DNA of 9,389 bases from Bacteroidota bacterium (GTDB lineage Bacteria > Bacteroidota > Bacteroidia > J057). Below the pieces are notes generated by a model, which was given only the letters and a program-made list of their open reading frames with translations, was not told where the DNA came from and ran no database searches. The DNA is taken from the NCBI GenBank assembly GCA_003696875.1, contig RFHL01000727.1:1-9389 (forward strand), in the 5' to 3' direction. Of this stretch, positions 1-7,122 are shown one piece after another; the first letter of the stretch is position 1; each line of letters opens with the position of its first letter. The position numbers and the translations under genes were made by a program.

Positions 1-4
1 ACTT

Positions 5-13
5 TATTTTTTG
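5..13 (+). promoter_or_regulatory. possible weak -7 element upstream of the PhzF-family gene
   Basis: TA, three bases, then TTTG lies about 30 bases before the ATG at 44. The Bacteroidota -7 consensus is TAnnTTTG, so this has one extra base in the spacer. Any -33 element would fall outside the window. This is a weak, inferential call. Confidence 0.2.
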
Positions 14-43
14 AGCGTTGCTTAGCTCACATCCCTGTTGCCT

Positions 44-823
44 ATGCCGATCCCCCTTTATCAAGTCGACGCCTTTACCCGGCAAGTGTTTCATGGCAAC
101 CCCGCCGCCGTCTGCCCACTGGACGAATGGCTGCCCGATGACCGCTTACAGGTCATCGCCGCCGAGAACAACCTGGCCGAAACGGCCTTTTTGGTCCCGG
201 AAGGAGCAGGCTATCGCCTGCGCTGGTTCACGCCCGTGCTGGAAATCGACCTCTGCGGCCACGCCACCCTGGCGGCGGCCCATGTGCTGTACACCGAGTT
301 GGGGTACGACGCCCAGCGCATCCGCTTTTTTACCCGCTCTGGCGAACTGCCGGTGGTGCGGGACGGAGATCGCTACCGGATGGATTTTCCTGCCCGGCCT
401 CCAGAGCCCTGTCCGGCTCCCCCGCTCCTGATCCAGGCCCTGGGCCGGCAACCTCTCTGGACCGGCCGCTCGCGTGATTATCTGGCCTTGCTGGAAGATG
501 AAACCACGGTGCGGGACCTGCAGCCGGACCTTGCGGCCGTGGCCCGTCTGGAGGCCATTGGCCTGATTGTCACCGCTCCGGGTAACAAGGTGGATTTCGT
601 CTCTCGATTCTTTGCCCCCCAGGCTGGCGTACCAGAGGACCCGGTCACCGGCTCAGCCCACAGTACCCTGGTCCCCTTCTGGGCCGAACGGCTGCAGAAA
701 AACAGCCTCCACGCCCGGCAGATCTCGGCCCGGGGAGGCGAGCTCTGGACCGAAGCCCTTGGGGAACGAGTTTTCCTGAGCGGGGAGGCGGTGACTGTGA
801 TTCGAGGGACTCTGTTTATCTAG
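44..823 (+). CDS. PhzF family phenazine-biosynthesis-like isomerase/epimerase
   Basis: A complete 259-residue protein of the PhzF/YddE superfamily, which has a duplicated diaminopimelate-epimerase-like fold. Members isomerise or epimerise small acids in the cytosol; the substrate cannot be read from sequence. Visible motifs are the N-terminal QVDAFT...F.GNPAAVC (about residues 7-24), NNLAETAF with E46 matching the catalytic Glu of PhzF (Glu45), DLCGHATLAAAHV (about 69-81) and DPVTGSAHSTLVPFW (about 199-213), the C-terminal-half signature. Length is at the short end of the family's usual 260-300, but both halves are present. The frame also opens at a TTG at 38, but ATG 44 gives the normal MPIPLYQVDAFT start. 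No strong Shine-Dalgarno site is visible. The next gene is 126 bases downstream and unrelated, so an operon is unlikely. The family call is firm; a phenazine role is not implied. Confidence 0.93.
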   Translation: MPIPLYQVDAFTRQVFHGNPAAVCPLDEWLPDDRLQVIAAENNLAETAFLVPEGAGYRLRWFTPVLEIDLCGHATLAAAHVLYTELGYDAQRIRFFTRSGELPVVRDGDRYRMDFPARPPEPCPAPPLLIQALGRQPLWTGRSRDYLALLEDETTVRDLQPDLAAVARLEAIGLIVTAPGNKVDFVSRFFAPQAGVPEDPVTGSAHSTLVPFWAERLQKNSLHARQISARGGELWTEALGERVFLSGEAVTVIRGTLFI

Positions 824-858
824 TGCCACCTTCGGATCGCCCCTGACAATATGCCCAC

Positions 859-880
859 CTTGATCCGGCTTGGTATCAAG
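859..880 (+). other. small hairpin in the gap after the PhzF-family gene
   Basis: CTTGATCC pairs with GG-T-ATCAAG, giving about eight pairs with a one-base bulge and a five-base loop, 36 bases after the stop codon. There is no T-run directly after it, so a classical intrinsic terminator is not supported. It may help mark the 3' end of the upstream mRNA. The rest of the 824-949 gap shows nothing further that I can support. Confidence 0.3.
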
Positions 881-949
881 CGACCAGCGAAGCGATCACC
901 CTTTTGTTGAAAGTAGTAACATCCCGAGAATCAGGAACCTCCCCTTCCC

Positions 950-3853
950 ATGCGCCTACTTACCTGCTTCTTCCTGCTGTTGATCGGGGCCATCCCGATA
1001 TTTTCCCAGTCACAAACCGTCCTGGCCCCCGATGATACCCAGGTCGCCCTGGACCGGCTGTCCGCTGAAAAGCAGGCACTCTTTCAAAAAGGCGACGCCA
1101 GAACCCTGGCGGACGATTTTCGGTTAATCGAGCTGGGAGAATGGCTTTCCGTTGAGGGAAAATGGGTAGAAAAAGCAGAGGGCGAGCCGGACTACCTGCT
1201 GGTAGGAGCAGAATTAGCTTACCGGCAAAACGATTTTTCGCTGGCAGAATCGAGGGTAAAAGCGTACCTGGACCGAGTCCCGGGCGACCCCGCCGGGCGG
1301 CTGTTCCAGGCGCGCCTGTATATCGAAGCCTGGGAACTCACCAAGGCCGCCGAGATCTGCGCCCAATTACGGCAAGAAAATGACCTGCACGAGGGGGCAG
1401 CCCTGCTGCAGGGACGATTGGCCCTGCTGCAAAAGGACTATGCCGGGGCGCTCACTTTAGCGCAGGCGGTACAGCAGTGGAATCCAGCCAACGCCAAAGC
1501 CTATCTGCTCGAAGCGGAAGCCTATTTCTGGCTCCGCCAGCCCGAACAAGCCGAGGCACCCCTGCGCCGGGCGCTGGAACTTGATCCCTTTGATCCGGAT
1601 GCCCGTTTTGCCTATGGCTATGCCCTCTGGCGACGGGTGGACGCCACCCTGCTCCCGGCCATGGCCGCACAGTGGGAGATCGCGCTCAGGGTCCACCCCC
1701 TGCATTATCAGACCCATTGGCATTGGGGCAATGGGCACACGCATCTGACCTATGCCGATTACGTAGATCCGCAGGAAGATGAAATCCGGCCCCAACTGGA
1801 GCGAGCCGACAGCCTGCTGGCTCAGAACCAAATTGAGGCCGCGCTGACCCACATCTGGCAAGTGGCACGGGCTTACCCCACTTCGGAATTGCCCATGATG
1901 CATCTGGGCTCGGCCTACTACATGGCCTATGATCTGGGGCCGGCTCGTTTGGACACGGCGCAAGAGATCTTTCAGGGCATTCTGTCCCGAAAGGCTCACT
2001 ACGGCCCGGCCCACAATGGGCTGGCCGCAGTGATCAAGCAAAAGCGCTTTGCCTACCTGCATCAGTACGACTCCCTTGAGCAGGTGATCGCCCACACGCA
2101 GATCACCGATCCGGACAATTTTGCCGCCGTGTTTTCCGACCTCGATCGCTACCCCGGGGAGCGGGTCCGCCGCATGGTCTGGAACCAACTGTACAGCAGC
2201 GTGGTCTACTTCCCCTTTCTGCAAAAGCTTGGCCGCGAGTTTGTCATTCCGCCTCTGCACGAAGACCTCGCCCTGGCCATGGACCAGCCCTTCTTCCGGG
2301 GCGCCACCACCTTCGACAACCGGCAGTGGATGGACATACGCGGCGTCGGCAGCGGCGCGACCGGTATCGAATATGTCGAACGCGGGGCCCATCTGGAGCG
2401 GAATGTCACCCTGCACGAATACGTGCACCTCTTTCATGGCCAAGTCTTTACCGAGGCCGAGATGCGCGCGGTGCGGGCTCATTACTACCGGGCTATGGCG
2501 GAGGGCTACATCATCGACTACTATTCCGCCAACAACGAATTTGAGTATCTGGCCCAGACCTTCCCGGCCTATTTCATCCCCGTCAAGGTGCACCCGCTCA
2601 ACCATAAGTCCCTCAATACCCGCAGCGACCTGCTGAGCAAGGACCCGGGGATGTATGCCTTCATCGATAGCCTGGTGCAGCGGCACCGCGCCTATCTGGC
2701 CGGGGATTCCGCCGCCATGGCCGCCAACTGGGCGGAAGTGTATGTCAAGCAAGCCGAGCGGGCCCACCGCCGTGAGGCCTGGGCCGAAGCCAGCGCCCTC
2801 CTCGACACCGCCCTGCGCTGGGACAGCACCTATCGCCCTGCCCTCCTGGCCCGGGCTGCCCTCGCCCAGGCCCAGCAGGCCTGGAACGAGGCCGAGTTCT
2901 GGCTGGAGCAAGCTGAAACCCCTGGCTATGCCCCCGCCCAGGCGGCGCGCGCCGCCTACCTGCGCGCCCGCTTCGATACGGGCCTGATCGCCGCCCCCGA
3001 GGCCCTGAGCCAGATGGTGGCCGCCTACGAAGCGGCCCTGTCACGGGAAACCGACCTGGCCGAGCGGGCCAGCCTGGCCGAATCCTTGCGTCGCACCTAC
3101 CGCGACTTTGGCCGCTGGGTAGAAGCCATCGAAGCCGCCGACCGCTACGTACGACAAGCCCCGACCGTCTCTACCTACCTGCGCGATCGGCGGGACGAAG
3201 CAGCGGCCTTCGCCGCCGAGCTACGCGGCCGCCTCGGCTACCTGGCCGAGGCCCGGGCGGTGTTTGAGCCCCTGCTGGCGCAGAAGCCGCAGGACTATTA
3301 TCTCCGCCGCCAATGGGCGGCCGTTCTCGCCACCAACGGGGCTTATCCTGAGGCGGTAGCGGTCCTGACTGCAGGGCAGCGCATCCTCGCCGCCGCCGGG
3401 CGGCCCGATCCCGATTATGCTGCGGCCATCTGCCTCTATGCCCTGAGCGGTGGCGATACCGCCACCGCTCAGTCGGCCCGGGCCGACCTGCCGGGGCATC
3501 CGCCGGCCTACGGCGATGTGTACCTCTGGGCGCAGGCCCGCTGCGCCTGGGGCGAAGCCGAAGGCCTCGACAGCCTCATCGGGGAGCCCGCCCGGCTTCC
3601 CGCCACCCGCGCCGAGCAGGAAAGGCTGCGAGGCCACCTGGCTGCAGCCCGAGGCGACACCGCTGCCGCCATCAGCGCCTATCAGGCCGCCCTGAAAGCC
3701 GACCCCTATGTCCTGGAAACCCGTTTCCAACTGCTGGAACTACTGACCGCAACAGGCGCGAGCCGGCAAGCCCGCCGCCTGGCCCGCGAGGGTAGCCTGC
3801 TGCCCCTGCCGCCCGGTCCCGCCGCGCAGCGGCGGCTGGAGGAGTATGAGTAG
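950..3853 (+). CDS. exported TPR protein with embedded HExxH (gluzincin/ATLF-like) metallopeptidase domain
   Basis: A complete 967-residue protein. Residues 1 to about 19 form a Sec signal peptide: MRLL, a hydrophobic stretch LLLIGAIPIF, then SQS around the likely cleavage site. There is no lipobox, so a periplasmic or secreted product is expected. TPR-like helical repeats fill about residues 80-230 (for example ALELDPFDPDARFAYGYALW) and again about 595-960, including ALLDTALRWDSTYRPALLARA and a C-terminal DTAAAISAYQAALKADP. Between them lies a zinc-peptidase-like domain with HEYVHLFH at 489-496 (HExxH, H489, E490, H493). Downstream NNEFEYLAQTFPAYF supplies E530 or E532 as candidate third zinc ligand, as in gluzincins and anthrax lethal-factor-like (ATLF) domains. 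The ATG at 950 sits directly before the signal peptide; only a weak AGGA about 13 bases upstream precedes it. Substrate and physiological role are unknown. The gene is very GC-rich and appears monocistronic. Confidence 0.85.
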   Translation: MRLLTCFFLLLIGAIPIFSQSQTVLAPDDTQVALDRLSAEKQALFQKGDARTLADDFRLIELGEWLSVEGKWVEKAEGEPDYLLVGAELAYRQNDFSLAESRVKAYLDRVPGDPAGRLFQARLYIEAWELTKAAEICAQLRQENDLHEGAALLQGRLALLQKDYAGALTLAQAVQQWNPANAKAYLLEAEAYFWLRQPEQAEAPLRRALELDPFDPDARFAYGYALWRRVDATLLPAMAAQWEIALRVHPLHYQTHWHWGNGHTHLTYADYVDPQEDEIRPQLERADSLLAQNQIEAALTHIWQVARAYPTSELPMMHLGSAYYMAYDLGPARLDTAQEIFQGILSRKAHYGPAHNGLAAVIKQKRFAYLHQYDSLEQVIAHTQITDPDNFAAVFSDLDRYPGERVRRMVWNQLYSSVVYFPFLQKLGREFVIPPLHEDLALAMDQPFFRGATTFDNRQWMDIRGVGSGATGIEYVERGAHLERNVTLHEYVHLFHGQVFTEAEMRAVRAHYYRAMAEGYIIDYYSANNEFEYLAQTFPAYFIPVKVHPLNHKSLNTRSDLLSKDPGMYAFIDSLVQRHRAYLAGDSAAMAANWAEVYVKQAERAHRREAWAEASALLDTALRWDSTYRPALLARAALAQAQQAWNEAEFWLEQAETPGYAPAQAARAAYLRARFDTGLIAAPEALSQMVAAYEAALSRETDLAERASLAESLRRTYRDFGRWVEAIEAADRYVRQAPTVSTYLRDRRDEAAAFAAELRGRLGYLAEARAVFEPLLAQKPQDYYLRRQWAAVLATNGAYPEAVAVLTAGQRILAAAGRPDPDYAAAICLYALSGGDTATAQSARADLPGHPPAYGDVYLWAQARCAWGEAEGLDSLIGEPARLPATRAEQERLRGHLAAARGDTAAAISAYQAALKADPYVLETRFQLLELLTATGASRQARRLAREGSLLPLPPGPAAQRRLEEYE

Positions 3854-3885
3854 AGAGCGGTCGAGACGGTCCGTGCCTACAAGCA

Positions 3886-3976
3886 CCCGGCCTGTAAGAC
3901 CGGGCTGTAAGCCTCTGGCCGGGGCCTTGCCTCGAGAATGCGTTTATCCCCCAGGCTTCCGGCCTGGATCAGAGGC
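3886..3976. repeat. palindrome cluster, REP/MITE-like, in the 3854-4066 intergenic region
   Basis: Several nested symmetries lie in about 90 non-coding bases. CCCGG (3886-3890) pairs with CCGGG (3900-3904). CTGTAAG is repeated directly at 3892-3898 and 3905-3911. GCCTCTG (3911-3917) pairs perfectly with CAGAGGC (3970-3976). Inside that outer stem CCAGGC (3951-3956) pairs with GCCTGG (3962-3967) around a five-base TTCCG loop. No T-run follows, so it is not an obvious terminator. The density of matched arms suggests a short interspersed palindromic element or a structured RNA. It lies between the GC-rich chromosomal genes and the lower-GC DUF262 genes. The rest of the gap (about 3980-4050) is more AT-rich and presumably holds the promoter of the next gene, but I see no convincing consensus. 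Confidence 0.55.
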
Positions 3977-4051
3977 AAAGAACCTCCCCCGACTGCAACG
4001 CCAGACGACAAATAGGCATTACCTAATAGGAAGTGTTGGATTTCTGGCAAA

Positions 4052-4057
4052 AAGAGG
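4052..4057 (+). promoter_or_regulatory. ribosome binding site (AAGAGG) of the first DUF262 gene
   Basis: AAGAGG lies 9 bases before the ATG at 4067, acceptable Shine-Dalgarno spacing, and 4 bases before an ATG at 4062 that opens only a two-codon frame (ATG AGA TGA) overlapping the real start. It supports 4067 over the alternative in-frame ATG at 4115, which has no Shine-Dalgarno site. Confidence 0.45.
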
Positions 4058-4066
4058 CAGCATGAG

Positions 4067-5914
4067 ATGAGGGCTTTTCTTTTCTTGAAAAGGTACCCAT
4101 CAGCTGTCAAACCCATGGAAACAACCTGTGAATCTCCTGTTTACCTTGCTTCTAACAGTAGACTCGTCCCCATCTGCGAACTTTTGGGACAACACTTCTT
4201 CATCCCTTCCTATCAGCGCGGCTACCGCTGGGAGGAGCGGCAGGTACGAGAACTGCTGCAAGACATCTGGGACTTTTCCCAAGAGGGACGGGGGGACTTT
4301 TACTGCTTGCAGCCGGTGGTAGTGAAGAAACGAAACCTTGCAGATGGGGAGGAAGCAGAGCTTAGAAAGCTGCTAGATCGTAAGGAAGGAATCATTTACG
4401 AAGTCATCGACGGACAGCAGCGACTGACGACGATTTATTTGATTTTGAAAAGCCTCGGGCATGAAGATCCTTTTTCCATCGAATACGAGACGCGACATAA
4501 CACGGCTGGATTCCTGAAGAAGATTTCTCCTGAGTCTGAAGGGGAATCAGAAAGCAACATCGACTTCTCCCACATGCATCGGGCTTATCAGACTATTGAG
4601 TGGTTTAAAAAAGAGCAGGAAGGGGGAAAACCAGATCGTGAGAATTTTAAAACCAAGTTGCTGGAGAACACCAAAGTCATCTGGTACTTGCCAGCCGGAG
4701 ACGTAAACGGCGCCGCCCTCTTCGACCGCATCAACCGAGACAAAATCCCCCTCACCAATGCGGAATTGATCAAGGCCCTGTTCATGCAGGAGGCCAAAAC
4801 CGCGACACATGGCCTCACCGACCTCAAGCAGTTGGAAATCGCCCTGGCCTGGGACCAAATGGAATACGCCCTGCGAGAGCCGGACTTTTGGTACTTTCTC
4901 AAGGGAAAGGACGGGGATGAAAAAAAAGCTCCCCCGAGCCAGATTGAACTGCTGTTTGAGTTGTGGGTAGGAGAAAAAGTCCCTGAGAATGAGCCTTATT
5001 TCCTCTTCCGGCAATTCAAGGAAAAGATGGCTAATCTAGAAAACGCATGGAAAGAAATCCGCATGATTTACCAGCGACTGCGAGAGTGGTACGAAGATGA
5101 TGAGTTGTACCACTTGGTGGGGTATTTGATGGCGCGGCGGAAGGCCCCCAAGGAGATTAAAGATCTTCTTCCTCCTCTTTGCCAACAAGCTGAGCTTCCA
5201 GCCCAACACAAAAGCAAAAGTACTTTTTCTGGCTGGCTTACAGATGAAATCAAGAAGCCTCTGAAAAGCGTAAATCTTGACGAGCTGCCCTACGGCAGCG
5301 ACAATGATATGATCAGGGATATCTTGCTGCTCTTTAATCTTCAGACACTCATTACAGGTAAATCTCGGCAACGCTTCCGCTTTGATCGTTTCTTTGAGGA
5401 GAAGTGGAATAGCATAGAGCATATACACGCTCAAAATCCACCTGAAGATGGAGGAGAGGAGGAAACCAAATTGCTAATCGCATTTTTGGAACAACTTGCG
5501 GCAACTAAAGAAGAGTCAGGGGATGCGGCGGACCTGAAAAAAGTGAAGGAGTTGTGCAAGCAGATGCAGGACTGGAACGGAGGAAAAACTCAAGAGTGGG
5601 TGGATTTGATCGCCCAAGCCAAAGATCTAATCCGAGAGATCAAAGACCGTTTTGATAACCTAGCCCTAGTATCAGGGAGTATCAATAGCACTTTAAATAA
5701 CAATCCTTTCCTTGATAAAAGGAAAGAAGTCATCAAGATGGATATTTCTGGCCAGTTCATCCCGATCTGCACCCGGAATGTCTTCACCAAATACTACACG
5801 GTTCAACCTAAACAGATGGAATTCTGGGACTTGGCTGACAGAAAAGCCTACCTAAACGCCATCACATCCACCCTCACCACCTTCCTCCCTCAACCTGAAG
5901 CCACAAACCCATGA
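4067..5914 (+). CDS. DUF262-DUF1524 (GmrSD/SspE-type) HNH nuclease, first gene of a DUF262 pair
   Basis: A complete 615-residue protein. The N-terminal DUF262 domain (about 25-310) has IPSYQRGYRW (46-55), VIDGQQRLTT (113-122, the ParB-like nucleotide-binding/hydrolysis motif) and LFDRINRDKIPLTNAELIKA (about 218-237), the usual F..iN..g..L...eLIk element. The C-terminal region carries a DUF1524 HNH-type nuclease signature: WNSIEHIHAQNP (447-458, with E451, H452 and H454), then DNLALVSGSINSTLNNNPFL.KRK (about 530-553, N531, N540, K551, R552). In GmrSD, BrxU and SspE, this pair of domains couples NTP hydrolysis or modification sensing to DNA cleavage in the cytoplasm, often against modified phage DNA. 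The protein is therefore a likely restriction/defence effector; the target is unknown. Start 4067 has an AAGAGG site, while ATG 4115 is a possible shorter start leaving DUF262 intact. Its stop overlaps the next start (ATGA), so the two are probably translationally coupled. Base composition is clearly lower in GC than the preceding genes. Confidence 0.88.
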   Translation: MRAFLFLKRYPSAVKPMETTCESPVYLASNSRLVPICELLGQHFFIPSYQRGYRWEERQVRELLQDIWDFSQEGRGDFYCLQPVVVKKRNLADGEEAELRKLLDRKEGIIYEVIDGQQRLTTIYLILKSLGHEDPFSIEYETRHNTAGFLKKISPESEGESESNIDFSHMHRAYQTIEWFKKEQEGGKPDRENFKTKLLENTKVIWYLPAGDVNGAALFDRINRDKIPLTNAELIKALFMQEAKTATHGLTDLKQLEIALAWDQMEYALREPDFWYFLKGKDGDEKKAPPSQIELLFELWVGEKVPENEPYFLFRQFKEKMANLENAWKEIRMIYQRLREWYEDDELYHLVGYLMARRKAPKEIKDLLPPLCQQAELPAQHKSKSTFSGWLTDEIKKPLKSVNLDELPYGSDNDMIRDILLLFNLQTLITGKSRQRFRFDRFFEEKWNSIEHIHAQNPPEDGGEEETKLLIAFLEQLAATKEESGDAADLKKVKELCKQMQDWNGGKTQEWVDLIAQAKDLIREIKDRFDNLALVSGSINSTLNNNPFLDKRKEVIKMDISGQFIPICTRNVFTKYYTVQPKQMEFWDLADRKAYLNAITSTLTTFLPQPEATNP

Positions 5915-7116
5915 GCCAGCAAACCGCTAAACCCTATAGCCTCTGGCAACTGTTGAAAGAATACGCCATTCAAATCCCCCGCATTCAGCGTGACTATGCG
6001 CAGGGGCGCAGCGATCCCAAGACCCAAGAGGTCCGTAAAGGCTTTGTGGAGGAACTGATTGACAAGCTCGTTGAAGGGGAAAAGCTCAACCTAGACTTTG
6101 TCTATGGCACGGTGAAAGACAATACCCTCACCCTCCTCGACGGCCAACAGCGCGTCACTACCCTCTTCCTGCTTCACTGGTACGTGGCTATGCGGGCAGG
6201 AAAGCTTAACGAAGCAAAGAGTCAACTCAGCAAGTTTTCCTACGATACCCGCTTTAGCTCACGCGATTTTTGCGAGAAGCTGGTGGACTGCGTATGTAAG
6301 GATTCGGTTGAAAAAGGGCTAAATCCCTCCGCTTGCCTTGAAGACCAACCCTGGTTTTTCACTGCCTGGAAAAAAGATCCCACCGTCGCGGGCATGTTGG
6401 TGATGCTCGATGCGATTCATGAGGCGTTTGAGAAACGGGGTGATTGGGATAAGGATTGGAAAGGCTTGTGGGGCAAGCTACAGCTTGATGCAGAGCGTGA
6501 GGCTACGGCTTCGACAGGCTCAGCCTCCGCAGGGGAACCGGTCCCTGAGCTTGTCGAAGGGTCCGAGAAGGACGCAAGTGAAACTTACCAAGCACACTCA
6601 GCCTCCGCTTGCCCCATCACCTTTCAGTTTCTCAATATGGACAAGTTCGGCCTGACCGACGAACTCTACATCAAGATGAATGCTCGGGGCAAGCAACTTA
6701 CGGATTTTGAGCATTTTAAGGCTTGGCTGCAGGAGGAGCATAGGGGTTTTTTTGAGGAAGAAAGAAAAGAGGCGAGAAAAGAAGATCGCAAGGATTTCTA
6801 CACCAAACTTGACAACGATTGGACAGATATTTTTTGGAGCTATCGGGACAAGGGCAACAAGATCGACGAAGCTTATCTGCGCTTTTTTCAAGGGGTAGCT
6901 CTGCACAAGTGGCTGCTCTCAAAACCCGGCAAAGAGGCATCCAAAGATGACCGAGAAAAATTGATTAAAAGCGTCAATGAAAATCGGCCCCTCCTGAAAT
7001 CTGATTGGGAGAAGTTGTTTGGGGAAAAGGAAACCCTGAACTACACTTTTGGCCTGCTGGATCGGTTTACGGAGGGGAAAGTCAAGGAACTGGCCGAGGT
7101 ACTTAACTCTGAGTGA
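5911..7116 (+). CDS. DUF262 domain protein without HNH, N-terminal part of an interrupted ~870-codon gene
   Basis: This 401-residue reading frame begins on the ATGA overlap with the upstream nuclease gene. A DUF262 domain is visible: IPRIQRDYAQGR (22-33), FVYGTV then LLDGQQRVTT (75-84, ParB-like motif), and LTDELYIKMNARGKQLTDFE (about 248-267), the conserved N.rGk.Lt.fE.fKa element. Residues about 199-217 are encoded by a palindromic repeat and look like an insert. The frame ends at TGA 7114-7116, yet the same frame continues directly into sequence that looks like the rest of the same protein family (motifs WMR..RNL.EN and E.H.yFrGQIGFLL). So this is probably the front half of one long DUF262 protein rather than a complete short one. 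It may retain the nucleotide-handling domain and act with the upstream HNH partner. Consequences of the stop (loss of function, split protein, readthrough) cannot be judged from sequence. Confidence 0.8.
   Translation: MSQQTAKPYSLWQLLKEYAIQIPRIQRDYAQGRSDPKTQEVRKGFVEELIDKLVEGEKLNLDFVYGTVKDNTLTLLDGQQRVTTLFLLHWYVAMRAGKLNEAKSQLSKFSYDTRFSSRDFCEKLVDCVCKDSVEKGLNPSACLEDQPWFFTAWKKDPTVAGMLVMLDAIHEAFEKRGDWDKDWKGLWGKLQLDAEREATASTGSASAGEPVPELVEGSEKDASETYQAHSASACPITFQFLNMDKFGLTDELYIKMNARGKQLTDFEHFKAWLQEEHRGFFEEERKEARKEDRKDFYTKLDNDWTDIFWSYRDKGNKIDEAYLRFFQGVALHKWLLSKPGKEASKDDREKLIKSVNENRPLLKSDWEKLFGEKETLNYTFGLLDRFTEGKVKELAEVLNSE
6509..6559. repeat. REP-like palindromic element inserted in frame within the second DUF262 gene
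   Basis: The arms CTTCGACAGGCTCAG (6509-6523) and CTGAGCTTGTCGAAG (6545-6559) are inverted with 14 of 15 bases matching (the mismatch is a G-T wobble in RNA), separated by a 21-base loop. The arm sequence resembles the CTTCGACAAGCTCAG type of interspersed repeat seen in many bacterial genomes (from memory). It lies within coding sequence, keeps the frame and encodes about GSASAGEPVPELVEG, low-complexity residues unlike the surrounding DUF262 domain. Confidence 0.75.
6519..6608 (+). repeat. 12-bp direct repeats CTCAGCCTCCGC around the in-frame insert
   Basis: CTCAGCCTCCGC occurs at 6519-6530 and 6597-6608, an offset of 78 bases (26 codons), both read as SASA in the protein. The first copy overlaps the left arm of the palindrome, so this is not a clean target-site duplication. 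It may instead reflect a local duplication or recombination linked to the insertion. Confidence 0.55.
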
Positions 7117-7122
7117 GAGTTG
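7114..7122 (+). other. in-frame TGA interrupting the second DUF262 gene, followed by TTG restart
   Basis: Reads GAG TGA GAG TTG in the frame of the 5911 gene. The stop occupies 7114-7116, and a TTG at 7120-7122, one codon later, is the first possible start of the downstream part. The first in-frame ATG comes only at about codon 72 of that part, inside a conserved WMR motif. Because the frame is the same on both sides, a single base substitution (for example CGA, AGA, GGA or TGG to TGA), not an indel, explains the split. Termination-reinitiation, readthrough or a sequencing error are the alternatives. Confidence 0.8.

Noticed and set aside
18..431. Open frame overlapping the start of the PhzF gene in another frame
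   Set aside because: Composition is that of a shadow frame and the PhzF frame carries all family motifs.
2121..2636. Alternative + strand frame inside the metallopeptidase region
   Set aside because: Its translation is Ser/Pro/Thr/Arg-rich, typical of a shifted frame, while the main frame holds the HEYVH motif and TPRs.
1457..2911. Long minus-strand open frame (484 codons) opposite the TPR gene
   Set aside because: It is Gly/Val/Pro-rich with no recognisable domain and lies wholly antisense to a well-supported coding sequence of high GC, where stop-free shadow frames are expected.
3951..3967. CCAGGC/GCCTGG hairpin as an intrinsic terminator for the TPR gene
   Set aside because: It is about 100 bases past the stop and has no T-run; the surrounding nested symmetries fit a repeat element better.
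4920..4927. Run of eight A as a slippage or phase-variation site in the first DUF262 gene
   Set aside because: The run encodes Lys codons in frame and the gene is intact on both sides; a single A8 without comparative data is weak evidence.
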